In this document: piece by piece, positions 33,676 through 43,534 of the stretch
How positions within the stretch are numbered: position 1 is the first letter of the stretch
How the letters are laid out: each line of letters begins with the position of its first letter
Origin: Methylacidimicrobium sp. B4
Lineage (GTDB): Bacteria; Verrucomicrobiota; Verrucomicrobiia; Methylacidiphilales; Methylacidiphilaceae
Direction: 5' to 3'
DNA: 64,000 nucleotides
Assembly: GCF_017310545.1 (NCBI RefSeq)
Contig: NZ_CP066203.1
Span: forward strand, 1,426,001-1,490,000
The notes under the pieces: generated by a model
What the model was told of the DNA's origin: nothing
The model's input: the letters and a program-made list of their open reading frames with translations, nothing else
The model's database searches: none
Made by a program: the position numbers and the translations under genes

Positions 33676-33831
33676 ATGGGGGAATCCTCTGACTGTAGGG
33701 GAGAAGAGAGGGATCGACAACGGTCTCTCGCCGAAAATGTCCGAGCATTCGCGCAGTCCGGGCCGGCGGGCAGGGCCCCAGAAAAGAAGGAAATCCGTTG
33801 GAGGGACGAAGCAAGGCTCGTCCGATCGGTG

Positions 33832-34719
33832 ATGCCACTTCCGGGAATTTCCGAAGCGCTGCTCCGCTCCTACGAGAAGGATGGCGGAATTAATCGGGCC
33901 GATCGCGCGAATTTTCCTTCCAAGCCAGCGGTCGCACGGATGATGGAGGATCTGCTAGCTCTGCTCTTCCCCGGATTCCATTCTCCTCCTCCCCGCTCCT
34001 CCCGCGAACTCTCGGACTTCGTCGAGGAGCGGCTGGCACGCCTCCATCGGAGCTTGACCGAGGAACTTCGCAAGAGCCTGGGCCCAAGGGCCCGAGACGG
34101 TGGGGAAGATGAAGCGGTGGCTACGTGGTTTCTGGCTCGGCTTGCCGAAACGCGGGAGCGGCTCGCCACCGATGTAGAAGCGACATTTTCGGGAGACCCG
34201 GCCGCGGCAAGCACCGAGGAAGTCTTGCTCGCCTATCCCGGAGTCGAAGCCATCGCCACCCACCGGCTGGCGCATCTTCTCTACTTGCGCGGGGTGCCGC
34301 TGCTCCCGCGCATGATGACCGAGTGGGCCCACGGGCGGACCGGAATCGATATCCATCCCGGAGCGGAGATTGGTCCCTATTTTTTTATCGACCACGGCAC
34401 GGGCATCGTGATCGGTGAGACCTGCCGGATTGGCAAGGCCGTAAAGATCTATCATGGCGTTACCCTTGGCGCCCGGTCGACGGCCGGGGGGAGAAAGCTT
34501 CAGGGGAGCAAGAGGCATCCGACCATTGAGGATCACGTGACGATCTACCCCGGCGCTACGATCCTCGGAGGCGAAACGGTCATCGGAGCGCACAGCGTGA
34601 TCGGAGGCAATGTCTGGCTCACCGAGGCGGTACCGCCCTATTCCGTGGTGACGTTGCTCCAGCAGGAGGCCCAAGTGCGGAAACGGGGATCGGATCCTGG
34701 AGCCTCCGCCAGCGCATGA
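33832..34719 (+). CDS. cysE: Serine O-acetyltransferase
   Basis: It acetylates serine with acetyl-CoA, the first step of cysteine synthesis. The 295-aa protein has an N-terminal helical domain (about 1-150, including LAYPGVEAIATHRLAHLLY) and the left-handed beta-helix with hexapeptide repeats GIDIHPGAEIGPYFFIDHGTG, ETCRIGKAVKIYHG and HVTIYPGATILGG. The start is uncertain: ATG 33832 or GTG 33829; upstream sequence is antisense to aroE. The stop overlaps the cysteine desulfurase start by 4 nt (ATGA), coupling cysteine production to its use as sulfur donor. Confidence 0.92.
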   Translation: MPLPGISEALLRSYEKDGGINRADRANFPSKPAVARMMEDLLALLFPGFHSPPPRSSRELSDFVEERLARLHRSLTEELRKSLGPRARDGGEDEAVATWFLARLAETRERLATDVEATFSGDPAAASTEEVLLAYPGVEAIATHRLAHLLYLRGVPLLPRMMTEWAHGRTGIDIHPGAEIGPYFFIDHGTGIVIGETCRIGKAVKIYHGVTLGARSTAGGRKLQGSKRHPTIEDHVTIYPGATILGGETVIGAHSVIGGNVWLTEAVPPYSVVTLLQQEAQVRKRGSDPGASASA

Positions 34720-35852
34720 AGCGGATCTACCTCGACTATAATGCGACCGCCCCGCTCGATTCGCGGGCCAGAACAGCGATGGAGCCCTACCTCGATCTGC
34801 GCGGGAATCCGTCGAGCTTACATGCGGAGGGAAGAAGGGCGCGCGCCGCGATCGATCTGGCTCGCGAACGCATTGCCACCCTGTTACGGGTGAGGCCGAG
34901 GGAGATCATTTTCGTGTCGAGCGGCAGCCAGAGCGACTCCTTGGGCATCGTCGGGCTGGCACGCGCGCTGCGAAAGAAGGGCAGTCACCTGATCTGCTCA
35001 GCGATCGAGCATCCCGCGGTGGCAAAATCGATGGCATTCCTGGAAACGGAGGGATTTTCCGTGTCGAGAGCGCCGGTCGATCGATTTGGGAGGGTCGATC
35101 TGGAGTGGTTGAAAGCAAGCTTTCGGCCAGAGACGACCCTGGTCTCCATTCTCTCGGCCAGCAATGAGACCGGCACGCGTCAGCCGATGCGGGCGATCGG
35201 GCGGCTCTGCGCGGAAAGAGGGGTCGTATTCCATAGCGATGTCGTCCAGAGTGCCGGAAAGGAAGAGCTCTGCTTTGCGGAGTGGGGAGTTTCTTCTGCC
35301 AGCTTGGCGGCTCATAAATTCGGAGGGCCGCTGGGAGCGGCCTTGCTCTACGTGCGCGCTGGCCTCTCCCTTGAGCGCATCGTCTTCGGAGGGGAGCAGG
35401 AAGAAGGCCGCTGGCCGGGAACGGAGAACGTCGCGGCGATCGTCGGCATGGCGGAAGCGCTGGGCCGGGCCGAGGAAGAGCGAGAGGGCGAATCGGCGCG
35501 CCAGCGGGAACTCACGGAGCGGCTTTGGCAGGGGATTGCGGACCTTCCCGGCATCCGGAGATGGGGCCATCCGATTGAGAGATTGCCCAACACTCTGGCG
35601 ATCGGCTTTTCGGCGTTGGACGGAGAAAGCCTACTGATTGGCCTCGACCTGGAGGGCATTGCCGTTTCGGGAGGGTCCGCATGCTCCTCCGGCGCCTTGC
35701 AACCCTCTCCCGCTCTCTTGGCGATGGGGGCAAGCGAGGCGCAAGCCCGTTCGATGGTCCGCTTTTCCCTCGGAAAGGGGGTCGGCTGGGAGGAGATCGA
35801 GGAGACGATTGCTCGGTTCCGCAGAGTCGTCCGGAATCTGGCCTCCAACTAG
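34716..35852 (+). CDS. Cysteine desulfurase (IscS/NifS class)
   Basis: A PLP enzyme that turns cysteine into alanine and an enzyme-bound persulfide for Fe-S cluster, tRNA and cofactor synthesis. The 378-aa protein shows YLDYNATAPL, GNPSSLH, SGSQSDSLGI, SNETGT, HSDVVQ, the PLP-Lys in AAHKFGGP (Lys201) and the persulfide Cys in GSACSSGALQPS (Cys323). The loop is of the class-I IscS/NifS type, not SufS. It is coupled to cysE upstream and is the only desulfurase seen, so it could feed the sufCBDT genes 4 kb away (inference). Its end overlaps the convergent epimerase gene by 4 nt. Confidence 0.95.
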   Translation: MKRIYLDYNATAPLDSRARTAMEPYLDLRGNPSSLHAEGRRARAAIDLARERIATLLRVRPREIIFVSSGSQSDSLGIVGLARALRKKGSHLICSAIEHPAVAKSMAFLETEGFSVSRAPVDRFGRVDLEWLKASFRPETTLVSILSASNETGTRQPMRAIGRLCAERGVVFHSDVVQSAGKEELCFAEWGVSSASLAAHKFGGPLGAALLYVRAGLSLERIVFGGEQEEGRWPGTENVAAIVGMAEALGRAEEEREGESARQRELTERLWQGIADLPGIRRWGHPIERLPNTLAIGFSALDGESLLIGLDLEGIAVSGGSACSSGALQPSPALLAMGASEAQARSMVRFSLGKGVGWEEIEETIARFRRVVRNLASN

Positions 35853-36952
35853 AGCGCTTCTTCCCCGCTCCAGAGGAAGCTCAAGAGGCCTTCCCGGAAC
35901 GGCAGGAACTCGATGCCCAGGTCCCTGGCGGCGAGGGACGGATCGCCGATGTTCCCTTCCTCGAGCATGAGAAGCGGCTCGCGCCCGATGGGCAGGTTCG
36001 AGGGAAGCCCTTCTGCGAAACGCGCCAGGGTGCGTGCGAGCGGCCAGGGAACGGGAAGGAAAAGGATTGGACGCGGGCGAAGGCTCAGCAAGCCCATGCC
36101 GCCCCAAGTGGTGAGGAGGACGCTCCACCCCTCTGGAGGGAAGCCGCCGGCCAGTCCGAGGAGGGCAGAGAGGGGAAAGAGGAAGAAGATCGTTGCGAAG
36201 AGGAGAAGGCGCGAGCCGAGCCGAGCCGGGGAGGGGACAGAGCAGACCGGCTGGTGCCCACTTTTCAACAGAAGGGAGCAGATCTCCGAAAGGCTCACTC
36301 GATCCGGTCCGCAGATCACATATTCCCTTCCGATCGTTTGCGGGAGAATCAATGCCCGGGTGAACGCTGTGACGACATCCTCTACAGCGACCGGTTGGAG
36401 AGGGCTCGCTCCGCCTCCGGGAAGGGGAAGGATTCCGAAGTACCGAAAGAGAGGCCGAGACAAGAGATCCCGGAAGACGCTTAAAAATTGATCACCCGGC
36501 CCGTACACGATCGAAGGCCGAAAGATCGTCCAGTGAAGATCGCTCGATCGCACCAGCTCTTCGGCGGTCCACTTGGTCTGGTGATAACGGGAGGGTGCGT
36601 AAGGACGCGAGCCCAAGGCGCTCATGTGGAGCCAGCGGCGCACGCCGTTTTCCTTGGCCGCCGCCAGGAGGAGCCGGGTGGTCTGGACATGCGCTTCCCG
36701 GTAAGAGCTGCCCCGGCTCTCCCTCAGGATCCCAATGAGGTGAATGACCGCATCGATTCCCTGGGTCGCCCGGCGGCAGGCATCCGGATCGAGCGGGTTG
36801 CCTTCGATGATCGTGCAGCGTTGCAAGGGAAGACCCCTTTTGTGACCAGTCCCGCGAGTGAGGACCCGGACTTGGTATCCGAGCTCGACGAGGCGACGGA
36901 CCAGGCGGCTCCCGACGAAGCCGGTGCCTCCGGTAACGAGAATGGTGGCCAT
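35849..36952 (-). CDS. NAD(P)-binding epimerase-like protein, complex-I-NDUFA9 type, with membrane tail
   Basis: A 367-aa atypical short-chain dehydrogenase. The N-terminal TGGTGFVG dinucleotide motif (residues 7-14) is followed by VIHLIGILRE, the YHQTKW stretch (Y...K) and YGPGDQFL. This pattern matches the NDUFA9-like/YbjT group acting on quinone, lipid or sugar substrates. Unlike most members, the C-terminal part contains hydrophobic segments (LLLFATIFFLFPLSALLGLA) that could anchor it in the membrane. ATG 36952 begins the Rossmann strand; the longer open frame is unsupported. Its 3' end overlaps the desulfurase gene tail to tail. The substrate is unknown. Confidence 0.82.
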   Translation of the reverse strand: MATILVTGGTGFVGSRLVRRLVELGYQVRVLTRGTGHKRGLPLQRCTIIEGNPLDPDACRRATQGIDAVIHLIGILRESRGSSYREAHVQTTRLLLAAAKENGVRRWLHMSALGSRPYAPSRYHQTKWTAEELVRSSDLHWTIFRPSIVYGPGDQFLSVFRDLLSRPLFRYFGILPLPGGGASPLQPVAVEDVVTAFTRALILPQTIGREYVICGPDRVSLSEICSLLLKSGHQPVCSVPSPARLGSRLLLFATIFFLFPLSALLGLAGGFPPEGWSVLLTTWGGMGLLSLRPRPILFLPVPWPLARTLARFAEGLPSNLPIGREPLLMLEEGNIGDPSLAARDLGIEFLPFREGLLSFLWSGEEAL

Positions 36953-37213
36953 CTTCTTGCCTGCTCGAGCTGCCCAGAAGGAAAGCCCGCCGCGGTTTCT
37001 CAGCGAACGGCCTCGGCGGCTAGGAGCTTCGGTACCCCCGGACCCGCCCCGCTGGCAAGCGAGAAACTCGGGTTCTTGCGGAGACGGAGTCGGCACGTCT
37101 CGCCCATTTCACGGCGCAGGGTCGGACGCCACGGGCAGGAGGAGGCCGGCAAGAAAGGCAAATCGGAAAGGAGGTTTGCGAAGGAGGTCGATTTTCGCTA
37201 TTGGGCAGATTCT

Positions 37214-37834
37214 ATGAAACGACAGTTTGTCCTGATCACTGCGTGCATTCTTCTTGCGCAGATGGATTCCTTTGCCAAAGCCCCGCAGGCCCCCATGCGG
37301 AACAGGGATGCAGCGCCGACGGCTTTTTCGGCGCTCCCGGTAGCACAACAGTATGCCCCGGAGGGGTCGCAAGCCAAGATGCTCGCCATTATCGGCCCGC
37401 GCAGCCGGACCGCCCTCACCCCGACGACTTGGGAGTTCCTCTATTGGAACCCGGGCGGATGGAAGAACCTCAAGCGGGTCACGGTCATCGGCGGCCAAGT
37501 ACGCGACGTGCGGGAGGGCGTTATCGAGATCGGACGGCGGGGCCTGGTTCGCTACAAGGAGTCGCAAGCTTTCGATCCGAGCCGGTTAAAGGTTGACTCA
37601 GACCGTGCCCTACAGGTTATCCTCAGGACGGGAGCGGTCGGGAAGGCCACTTTGAGCACCGTGCTCTTCGAGCTCGCTCGAACCGGAGACGAAGGCGAAC
37701 CGAGTTGGCAGATGCGTTTCTACGCGGATCGCCGGGGAGTGGAGGCGGACATTGGAGTGGCGCGCGTGGGAGCCGTTTCCGGAAAGATTCTCGAATTGCG
37801 CTTGAATCCAAGCCGAGCAACGGACGGAGCATAG
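37214..37834 (+). CDS. Secreted hypothetical protein
   Basis: A 206-aa protein with a signal peptide (MKRQFVLITACILLAQ, cleavage probably near DSFAKA, residue 22). The mature part has TPTTWEFLYWNP, RVTVIGGQVRDV, DSDRALQVILR and STVLFELAR, a rhythm like PepSY-type domains, though this is a low-confidence resemblance. It starts 261 nt after the epimerase start (divergent), and the amidase follows 80 nt later on the same strand, so both may be exported from one mRNA. No function is assigned. Confidence 0.65.
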   Translation: MKRQFVLITACILLAQMDSFAKAPQAPMRNRDAAPTAFSALPVAQQYAPEGSQAKMLAIIGPRSRTALTPTTWEFLYWNPGGWKNLKRVTVIGGQVRDVREGVIEIGRRGLVRYKESQAFDPSRLKVDSDRALQVILRTGAVGKATLSTVLFELARTGDEGEPSWQMRFYADRRGVEADIGVARVGAVSGKILELRLNPSRATDGA

Positions 37835-37914
37835 TCGCACGACGAAGGGCGAGCGGCCCCGGAACGCCTGGGTGCGCGCACGTCAAGCGAGCTCCGGGGG
37901 CGAAGACGGCAAGA

Positions 37915-39207
37915 ATGAACTCGATCGTACGAAGTCTCGCATTCGCGGGAGTCGCCCTCATCGTGTGCCTCTCTCCTCTTGCCTCGCAGGCGGAATTGAG
38001 CCCGCTGGCGCCCGATCCCGATTGGAGTGCCTTGGATGCCTTCCAGGAAACGATGACGCGAGAGGAGTTTGTTCATTGGATCAACACGCTCTTCTGTCCG
38101 GATGGCTCCTTTTGGAAGTTCACGGTCATCAACGGCAACGAGGTCACTCTCTTCGGAGACACGGAGCACACGCGCCTTCTCTATCGGCTCCGGTTGGCAC
38201 CGGATCTGGACTCGCAGCTTCCGCTGCGAGCCACGACGGTGAGCGGCTGGAAGCTTTCCAAAGCCGGGACGTCGAGCGCGAAACCGCTGCGGGGCTTGGT
38301 GATCTGCCTCGATCCGGGACACATCGGGGGTCGTTGGGCGAAGATGGAGGAACGATTCTTCCAGATTGGCTCGGATCCCCCGGTGATCGAGGCGAACCTC
38401 AACATGCTTGCCGCCCGGCATGCAGCCAAGCTCTTGGAGACCGCAGGCGCCACAGTGGTCTGGACCAAGCGATTCTTTGAACCGGTCACGACGATTCGCC
38501 CGGCCGGCCTACGCGAGGAAGCGCTCGCCTCCCTCTATCCCTCCGGCGGGCCCGCCGCTCTGCCCGCGAGCTTTTCCCCGGAGCTGGAGCAACGGGTGGT
38601 CCGGGAAGAAGAGCGTCTCTTCTATCGAAACGCCGAAATTCGGGCGCGCGCGGAGCTGGTGGCGAAGCTCAATCCCGATCTGACCCTCTGCATTCATTTC
38701 AATGCGGACAAGTGGTCGAGCCATCCGACGCGTACCGAGCTCATCCCGCAGAGCCGCCTCGTGGCGTTCGTCCACGGCAATTACTCCGAGGAGGAGTTGC
38801 GGTGCGACGACCAGAAGTGGGATCTCCTCTACAAGCTCCTCTCCCGCACGAGCATTCCGGAAGCCGAGGCGGCGGAATCGATTGCCAAGCAGATGGAAGC
38901 GACGTGGAACTTCCCGCCGGAGAGCTACTCCAATTGGGCTGCGGCTCGGCGGGTGGGGCCAAGCCCCTATGTGTTCGCACGGAATCTCCTGGCAAACCGA
39001 ATTTATCACGGGCCGGTCGTTTTTGTCGAAGGCCCCTACATGAATGCCCAGGACTCCTATGACCGGATTATCGCGGGCGATTATGAGGGAACACGGATCA
39101 TTGGGGGGCGGGCGTATCGGAGCCTCTTCGCCGAGTTCGGCGAGATCCTGGCGCGGGGCGTCACCGCCTGGGCGGGCGGATCGACCTCGACCGTAGTGAA
39201 TCACTGA
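37915..39207 (+). CDS. N-acetylmuramoyl-L-alanine amidase-like exported zinc hydrolase (Amidase_3 type)
   Basis: A 430-aa exported protein (signal peptide MNSIVRSLAFAGVALIVCL, cleavage near SQAE). The catalytic domain from about residue 125 has ICLDPGHIGG (first Zn-His), a Glu in VIEANLNMLAARHAAKLL and the second His in CIHFNADKW, the classical zinc pattern of cell-wall amidases that cut the lactyl-peptide bond. A large insertion (about 190-240) and a further C-terminal segment (GPVVFVEGPYMNAQDSYDRI) follow, making it longer than simple amidases. The N-terminal about 90 residues are of unknown fold. It probably acts on peptidoglycan in the periplasm. Confidence 0.78.
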   Translation: MNSIVRSLAFAGVALIVCLSPLASQAELSPLAPDPDWSALDAFQETMTREEFVHWINTLFCPDGSFWKFTVINGNEVTLFGDTEHTRLLYRLRLAPDLDSQLPLRATTVSGWKLSKAGTSSAKPLRGLVICLDPGHIGGRWAKMEERFFQIGSDPPVIEANLNMLAARHAAKLLETAGATVVWTKRFFEPVTTIRPAGLREEALASLYPSGGPAALPASFSPELEQRVVREEERLFYRNAEIRARAELVAKLNPDLTLCIHFNADKWSSHPTRTELIPQSRLVAFVHGNYSEEELRCDDQKWDLLYKLLSRTSIPEAEAAESIAKQMEATWNFPPESYSNWAAARRVGPSPYVFARNLLANRIYHGPVVFVEGPYMNAQDSYDRIIAGDYEGTRIIGGRAYRSLFAEFGEILARGVTAWAGGSTSTVVNH

Positions 39208-39283
39208 GGCTGGGCCCCGGCGACCGCAGAGCTTTCGGAGGTCTCCCAGCCGCAGGAAAGAGACGGTCAGGGATGGCAGGAGG

Positions 39284-39832
39284 CTAGATCAGCCCGAGCT
39301 GCATCTTGCCCTGCTCGCTGATCATGCCGGGATTCCAGGGGGGGTCCCAAACGAGATCGACGCGAGCCTCGGTTACGTTGGGAATCTGTCGGATCCGGGA
39401 TTGAGCATCCTGCGCGATGACGACGCCCATGCCGCAGCCGGGAGCGGTGAGAGTCATCTTGACCACGACCTCGAAGGCACCCTCCTCGCGAGGCAAAACC
39501 TGGCAATCGTAGATCAATCCCAAATCGACGACGTTGACCGGGATTTCCGGGTCGAAAACCTGTCGGAGCCGGTTGTAAACCATCTCCTCGTCGACGTGCG
39601 CGCCGGGGGACGGCTGCTCGGACAAGCCCGCGACGGGAGAGAGTTGGCCGATCGCGTCGGCATCCTTGGCATCCAATCGGACTAGGCAGCGAGAATCGTA
39701 CAACAGGGTGTACGATCCTCCGAGCGATTGCGTAATCACCACGGGTCTGTCCTTTTCCAGCTGGATCGGAGCCCCGCTCGGGATCTGCACTGCGTCGACG
39801 GAACGAGTTAAGAGGATAGACTCTTGTGCCAT
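39284..39832 (-). CDS. sufT: Fe-S cluster assembly protein SufT (MIP18/DUF59 domain)
   Basis: A maturation factor for Fe-S proteins. The N-terminal about 75 residues are the SufT-specific part (VVITQSLGGSYTLLYD), and residues about 80-180 are the MIP18/DUF59 domain with DPEIPVNVVDLGLIY, MTLTAPGCGMG and DLVWDPPWNPGMIS. The Cys in TAPGCGM is the conserved DUF59 one. It is the last gene after sufD with a 148-nt gap, so it is probably the same regulon. At 182 aa it is complete. Confidence 0.93.
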   Translation of the reverse strand: MAQESILLTRSVDAVQIPSGAPIQLEKDRPVVITQSLGGSYTLLYDSRCLVRLDAKDADAIGQLSPVAGLSEQPSPGAHVDEEMVYNRLRQVFDPEIPVNVVDLGLIYDCQVLPREEGAFEVVVKMTLTAPGCGMGVVIAQDAQSRIRQIPNVTEARVDLVWDPPWNPGMISEQGKMQLGLI

Positions 39833-39980
39833 AGTTTCCCTTGCTCCTCCAATCGTGCCTTAACCGAGGGGCTGCCCATCCCTCTCCCTCGCTTGCTGCA
39901 GGCTACCTTCTCTGCCGGCGGGACGCAAGGATCAAGGGACGAGCATTGCCGAGGTCCCGGACACGTGGCGAAGGATGCGG

Positions 39981-41276
39981 CTACCGCAGGGAAGCCTCCA
40001 GCTCCTCGGTGAGGGCTCCTTTGGTGGGCCCATCGTCGAGACGATCGAAGACGTCGGTTAAAAAGCCGAGCACAAAGAGGCGCTGAGCCGCTGCGAGCGG
40101 GATGCCGCGCTGCAGGCAGTAAAAGAGCTCTTCCGGATCGACCTGCCCGACCGTTGAGCCGTGGGTACAGCGAACGTCATTGGCCAAAATCTCAAGGCCG
40201 GGCAGCGAGTTGGCTTCGGCATCAGGACTCAAGATGAGATTGCGGTTACTCTGGTAAGCATCCGTCCGTTGCGCCGCGGGATCGACATCGATCATGCCGG
40301 CGAAGATCGTACGGGAGGCGTCATACAAGGCGCTTTTGTAGAGAAGGTCGCTCTTCGTGTCGGGTGCGACGTGTTCTTGGAAGGAACGCTGATCGAATTC
40401 CTGCCGACCACGTGCCAGGGTGGCCGAGAGCATCACGCTCCGGGCACCAGGCCCGAGCAAGCGGCTTCGGCTTTCCGTTCGCGTGTAGCTTCCTCCTTGA
40501 TTCAGCTGGAAGGTCGTGGCGCTCGCGTCGCGAGAGAGGCGAACGGAGGCGAGGTCGAAGGAGCAGACTCCTTCGGCCCAGTTCCGGTGGGTCAACAGGT
40601 CGAGCCTGGCTCCAGGTCCAAGGAAGAGCTCTTGCACCGAGCAGGCAAAGCCACCCCGGGGGTTGGTGGAGCCGAAGCGGAGGTGGATCCGGGCGCGAGC
40701 GTTCTCGTGGAGGATGACGAGGATGTGGGGGAAGGTCGCGGCATGCGCCTCCGTCATCCAGAAAGAGAGCTCGACCGGCTGCGTCAGCTCTACTCCGGCA
40801 GGGACGGAGAGGACGGCTCCGGCGGTCGCACAGGCGCGATGGAGGGATTCGAGCTTTTCCGCCCCGAGGCCGACTCGTTCCTCGAAGAGGTGACCTCGGA
40901 CCCGATCTGCCTCCCGGCTCGCTGCTTCGAGGAGTGGGGCAAAGACGACCCCCTTTTCGTTCGCCTCCCGGGAAAGGCCCCGGGAAAAGAGAAGAGTATC
41001 ATTGGCAAAGAGCAGGGAGGGCGCCTCTCCGGCGGCAAAATACCCTTGGAGGCTGGCAAGCGCGGGCTTGCCGACCGGGACTCCCGCCGTGCAGCCGTTG
41101 AGAGCCACCTTGCTCAAGTCGCTGAAGCGCCACCCCTCGTCCTTTCGGCTCGGCATGGGCAGGCGCTCATAGTCGACCCACGCGGCATCCTGTATCTCTT
41201 TCCACCAGGCGGGAAGAGCCGCCGCCTTCTCGCCCTGGTTCGGAGCCTCCGTGATCACTCGTTTTGGCAGATCCAC
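39981..41276 (-). CDS. sufD: Fe-S cluster assembly protein SufD
   Basis: A 431-aa subunit of the SufBCD scaffold. The C-terminal beta-helix shows LARGRQEFDQRSFQEHVAP, ASRTIFAGMIDVDP, NLILSPDAEANSLPGLEIL and CTHGSTVGQVDPEELFYCLQRG, the canonical SufD core with the conserved His. The N-terminal part (about 1-120) is poorly conserved, as usual. The start is GTG 41276 with GGAGG six nt upstream, 20 nt after the sufB stop. Confidence 0.96.
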   Translation of the reverse strand: MDLPKRVITEAPNQGEKAAALPAWWKEIQDAAWVDYERLPMPSRKDEGWRFSDLSKVALNGCTAGVPVGKPALASLQGYFAAGEAPSLLFANDTLLFSRGLSREANEKGVVFAPLLEAASREADRVRGHLFEERVGLGAEKLESLHRACATAGAVLSVPAGVELTQPVELSFWMTEAHAATFPHILVILHENARARIHLRFGSTNPRGGFACSVQELFLGPGARLDLLTHRNWAEGVCSFDLASVRLSRDASATTFQLNQGGSYTRTESRSRLLGPGARSVMLSATLARGRQEFDQRSFQEHVAPDTKSDLLYKSALYDASRTIFAGMIDVDPAAQRTDAYQSNRNLILSPDAEANSLPGLEILANDVRCTHGSTVGQVDPEELFYCLQRGIPLAAAQRLFVLGFLTDVFDRLDDGPTKGALTEELEASLR

Positions 41277-41296
41277 TTCTCCTCCATGGGCACCGG

Positions 41297-42721
41297 TCAG
41301 CCGACAGAACCTTCCATTTCCAGATCGATCAACCGCTTGAGCTCCACACTGTATTCCATCGGGAACTCGCGGACGAGGTCGTTGATGAATCCATTCACGC
41401 TCAAGCTCATGGCTTCAGATTCCGGCAGCCCGCGCTGCTGCATGTAGAAGATCTGCTCGGCGCTGATCTTGCTTACGCTGGCTTCGTGTTGGACGGCACT
41501 CCGGTTCCCGCGCAGCGTGATGGCCGGATAGGTGTCGGTGCGCGAAGTCGTGTTGATGAGGAGGGCGTCGCACTCGGTGTTGTTCTTGCAACCCTTGAGG
41601 TGGCTGGGAATCGTCACCTGGCCGCGATAACTGGAACGTCCCTCGCCGATGCTGATGCTCTTGGCAATGATGTTGCTGGTGGTCTCGTCAGCGAGGTGGA
41701 TCATCTTTGCCCCGGTATCCTGGTGCTGGCCGCTGTTGGCCAGCGCAATGCTCAGCACCTCTCCGCGCGCCTTGCGGCCGCGCAGAATCACGGCAGGATA
41801 TTTCATCGTCAGGCGCGAGCCGATGTTGCAGTCGATCCAGCGGATCTCCGCATTTTCCATGGCTGTCCCCCTCTTGGTGACGAGGTTGAAGACGTTCGGG
41901 CTCCAGTTTTGGACCGTGATATACTGGATTTTCGCTCCGGCGAGAGCCACCAACTCCACGACGGCGCTGTGAAGCGTGGCCGAATCGAAGCGCGGAGCGG
42001 TGCAGCCCTCCATATAGGTCACCTCCGCTCCCTCGTCGGCGATGATAAGGGTGCGCTCGAACTGGCCGAAACTTTCCGCATTGATCCGGAAGTAGGCCTG
42101 CAGCGGGTGGCTCACCTTGACCCCGGGAGGGACGTAGATGAAGCTTCCGCCGCTGAACACCGCGCTGTTGAGCGCAGCAAATTTGTTGTCCCCGGGAGGG
42201 ATGACCTTGCCGAACCATTTGCGAAAGATTTCGGGGTGCTTGTGAAGCCCCTCGGTGCTCCCGACGAAGATGACCCCCTGGTCGCGAAGCGCGTCCTTCA
42301 TATGGGAATAGGCCGCTTCGCTGTCGAACTGGGCCTCCACTCCCGCGAGAAACTTGCGCTCTTGCTCCGGTACGCCGAGGCGTTCGAAGGTCCGCTTCAC
42401 CTCCTCCGGGACCTCTTCCCAAGTCCTGCCCGCCCGCTGCCCATGCGCCAAGTAGTAGCGGATTTGCGAGAAGTCGATTTCCTCTAATTGCTTGCTTGCC
42501 CAATGGGTGGGCAAAGGCTCGCGAAGAAAGATGGCCAAAGCGCGTTTGCGAAAGGCGCGAAGCCATTCCGGATCTCCCTTGGCCTCGCAGATGTAGTCGA
42601 TCGTCTGCTCGGAAAGGCCCGTTCCGGCGTCGAAGGCGTACTTTACATCATAGTGAAAATCGCCCAGGTTTCGGTCGAGCTGGAGCAGATCCGTTCCAGC
42701 GATGGCTTGCTCTTCTGTCAT
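41297..42721 (-). CDS. sufB: Fe-S cluster assembly protein SufB
   Basis: The main scaffold subunit that builds the nascent Fe-S cluster with SufC and SufD. The 474-aa protein has [17 protein letters not shown] near residue 37, [17 protein letters not shown]-like ([12 protein letters not shown]), [20 protein letters not shown] with the conserved Cys, and [20 protein letters not shown]. The ATG at 42721 has a good GGAG site. It follows sufC by 30 nt. Confidence 0.97.
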   Translation of the reverse strand: MTEEQAIAGTDLLQLDRNLGDFHYDVKYAFDAGTGLSEQTIDYICEAKGDPEWLRAFRKRALAIFLREPLPTHWASKQLEEIDFSQIRYYLAHGQRAGRTWEEVPEEVKRTFERLGVPEQERKFLAGVEAQFDSEAAYSHMKDALRDQGVIFVGSTEGLHKHPEIFRKWFGKVIPPGDNKFAALNSAVFSGGSFIYVPPGVKVSHPLQAYFRINAESFGQFERTLIIADEGAEVTYMEGCTAPRFDSATLHSAVVELVALAGAKIQYITVQNWSPNVFNLVTKRGTAMENAEIRWIDCNIGSRLTMKYPAVILRGRKARGEVLSIALANSGQHQDTGAKMIHLADETTSNIIAKSISIGEGRSSYRGQVTIPSHLKGCKNNTECDALLINTTSRTDTYPAITLRGNRSAVQHEASVSKISAEQIFYMQQRGLPESEAMSLSVNGFINDLVREFPMEYSVELKRLIDLEMEGSVG

Positions 42722-42751
42722 GATCGCGTCTCCTTCTTCGATAACCTACGC

Positions 42752-43534
42752 CTAGGCTCCCGTCTCCGCCAGGGGAGAAAGGTTCGGGGACCCGTATCGT
42801 TCCTCCAGGGAGCCGTACCCGCGCCGCTCGAGCTCCTGGGCGAGCTCCGGTCCACCGCTCTGGACGATTCGTCCTGCCACCATGACATGAACGAAGTCCG
42901 GCGCGACGTAATCGAGGAGCCTTTGATAATGCGTGATGATCAGAAAACCCACTTCGGGGCCCCGCAGACGGTTGACTCCATTCGCAACGACCTTGAGGGC
43001 GTCGATGTCGAGACCGCTGTCGGTCTCGTCCAGGATGCCATACCGGGGGTGGAGCATCGCCATTTGCAGGACTTCCGCGCGTTTCTTCTCCCCTCCCGAA
43101 AAGCCGGCGTTCAAGGGGCGCGAGCTGAATTGGCGTTGCATCCCGAGAGCATCCATTTCGTGATAGAGCTTCTGATAAAACTCGGTCACAGAGAGAGATT
43201 CTCCTTCGGGGAGCCGCGCCTGCACCGCTGCCCGCAGGAAGTTGGCGATGCTCACCCCGGGGATTTCGCAGGGGTATTGAAAAGCGAGGAAGAGGCCCAT
43301 CCGGGCGCGCTCATCGGGCTCGCGATCAAGAAGCGGGACGCCGTCGAGCGAGACGGAACCCTGAGTCACGTCGTAATCGGGATGGCCGGCGAGCACCTTG
43401 GCCAGCGTGCTCTTCCCCGACCCGTTGGGTCCCATGATGGCATGAGTCTCTCCCGGCCGAATCTCCAGGGAAATGCCCCGCAGAATTTCCCGTTCGACTA
43501 TCCTTGCATGCAGGTCGCAGATTTGAAGGCTCAT
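42752..43534 (-). CDS. sufC: Fe-S cluster assembly ATPase SufC
   Basis: The ABC-type ATPase of the SufBCD complex. The 260-aa protein has the Walker [11 protein letters not shown]-loop [13 protein letters not shown], signature [12 protein letters not shown] and Walker [15 protein letters not shown]; the EE to DET pattern is typical of SufC. The ATG at 43534 was preferred to one 14 codons upstream because it begins the first strand. It heads the order sufC-sufB-sufD-sufT; no SufS, SufU or SufE is present. A 229-nt gap to tRNA-Pro holds its promoter, but no site could be chosen with confidence. Confidence 0.97.
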   Translation of the reverse strand: MSLQICDLHARIVEREILRGISLEIRPGETHAIMGPNGSGKSTLAKVLAGHPDYDVTQGSVSLDGVPLLDREPDERARMGLFLAFQYPCEIPGVSIANFLRAAVQARLPEGESLSVTEFYQKLYHEMDALGMQRQFSSRPLNAGFSGGEKKRAEVLQMAMLHPRYGILDETDSGLDIDALKVVANGVNRLRGPEVGFLIITHYQRLLDYVAPDFVHVMVAGRIVQSGGPELAQELERRGYGSLEERYGSPNLSPLAETGA

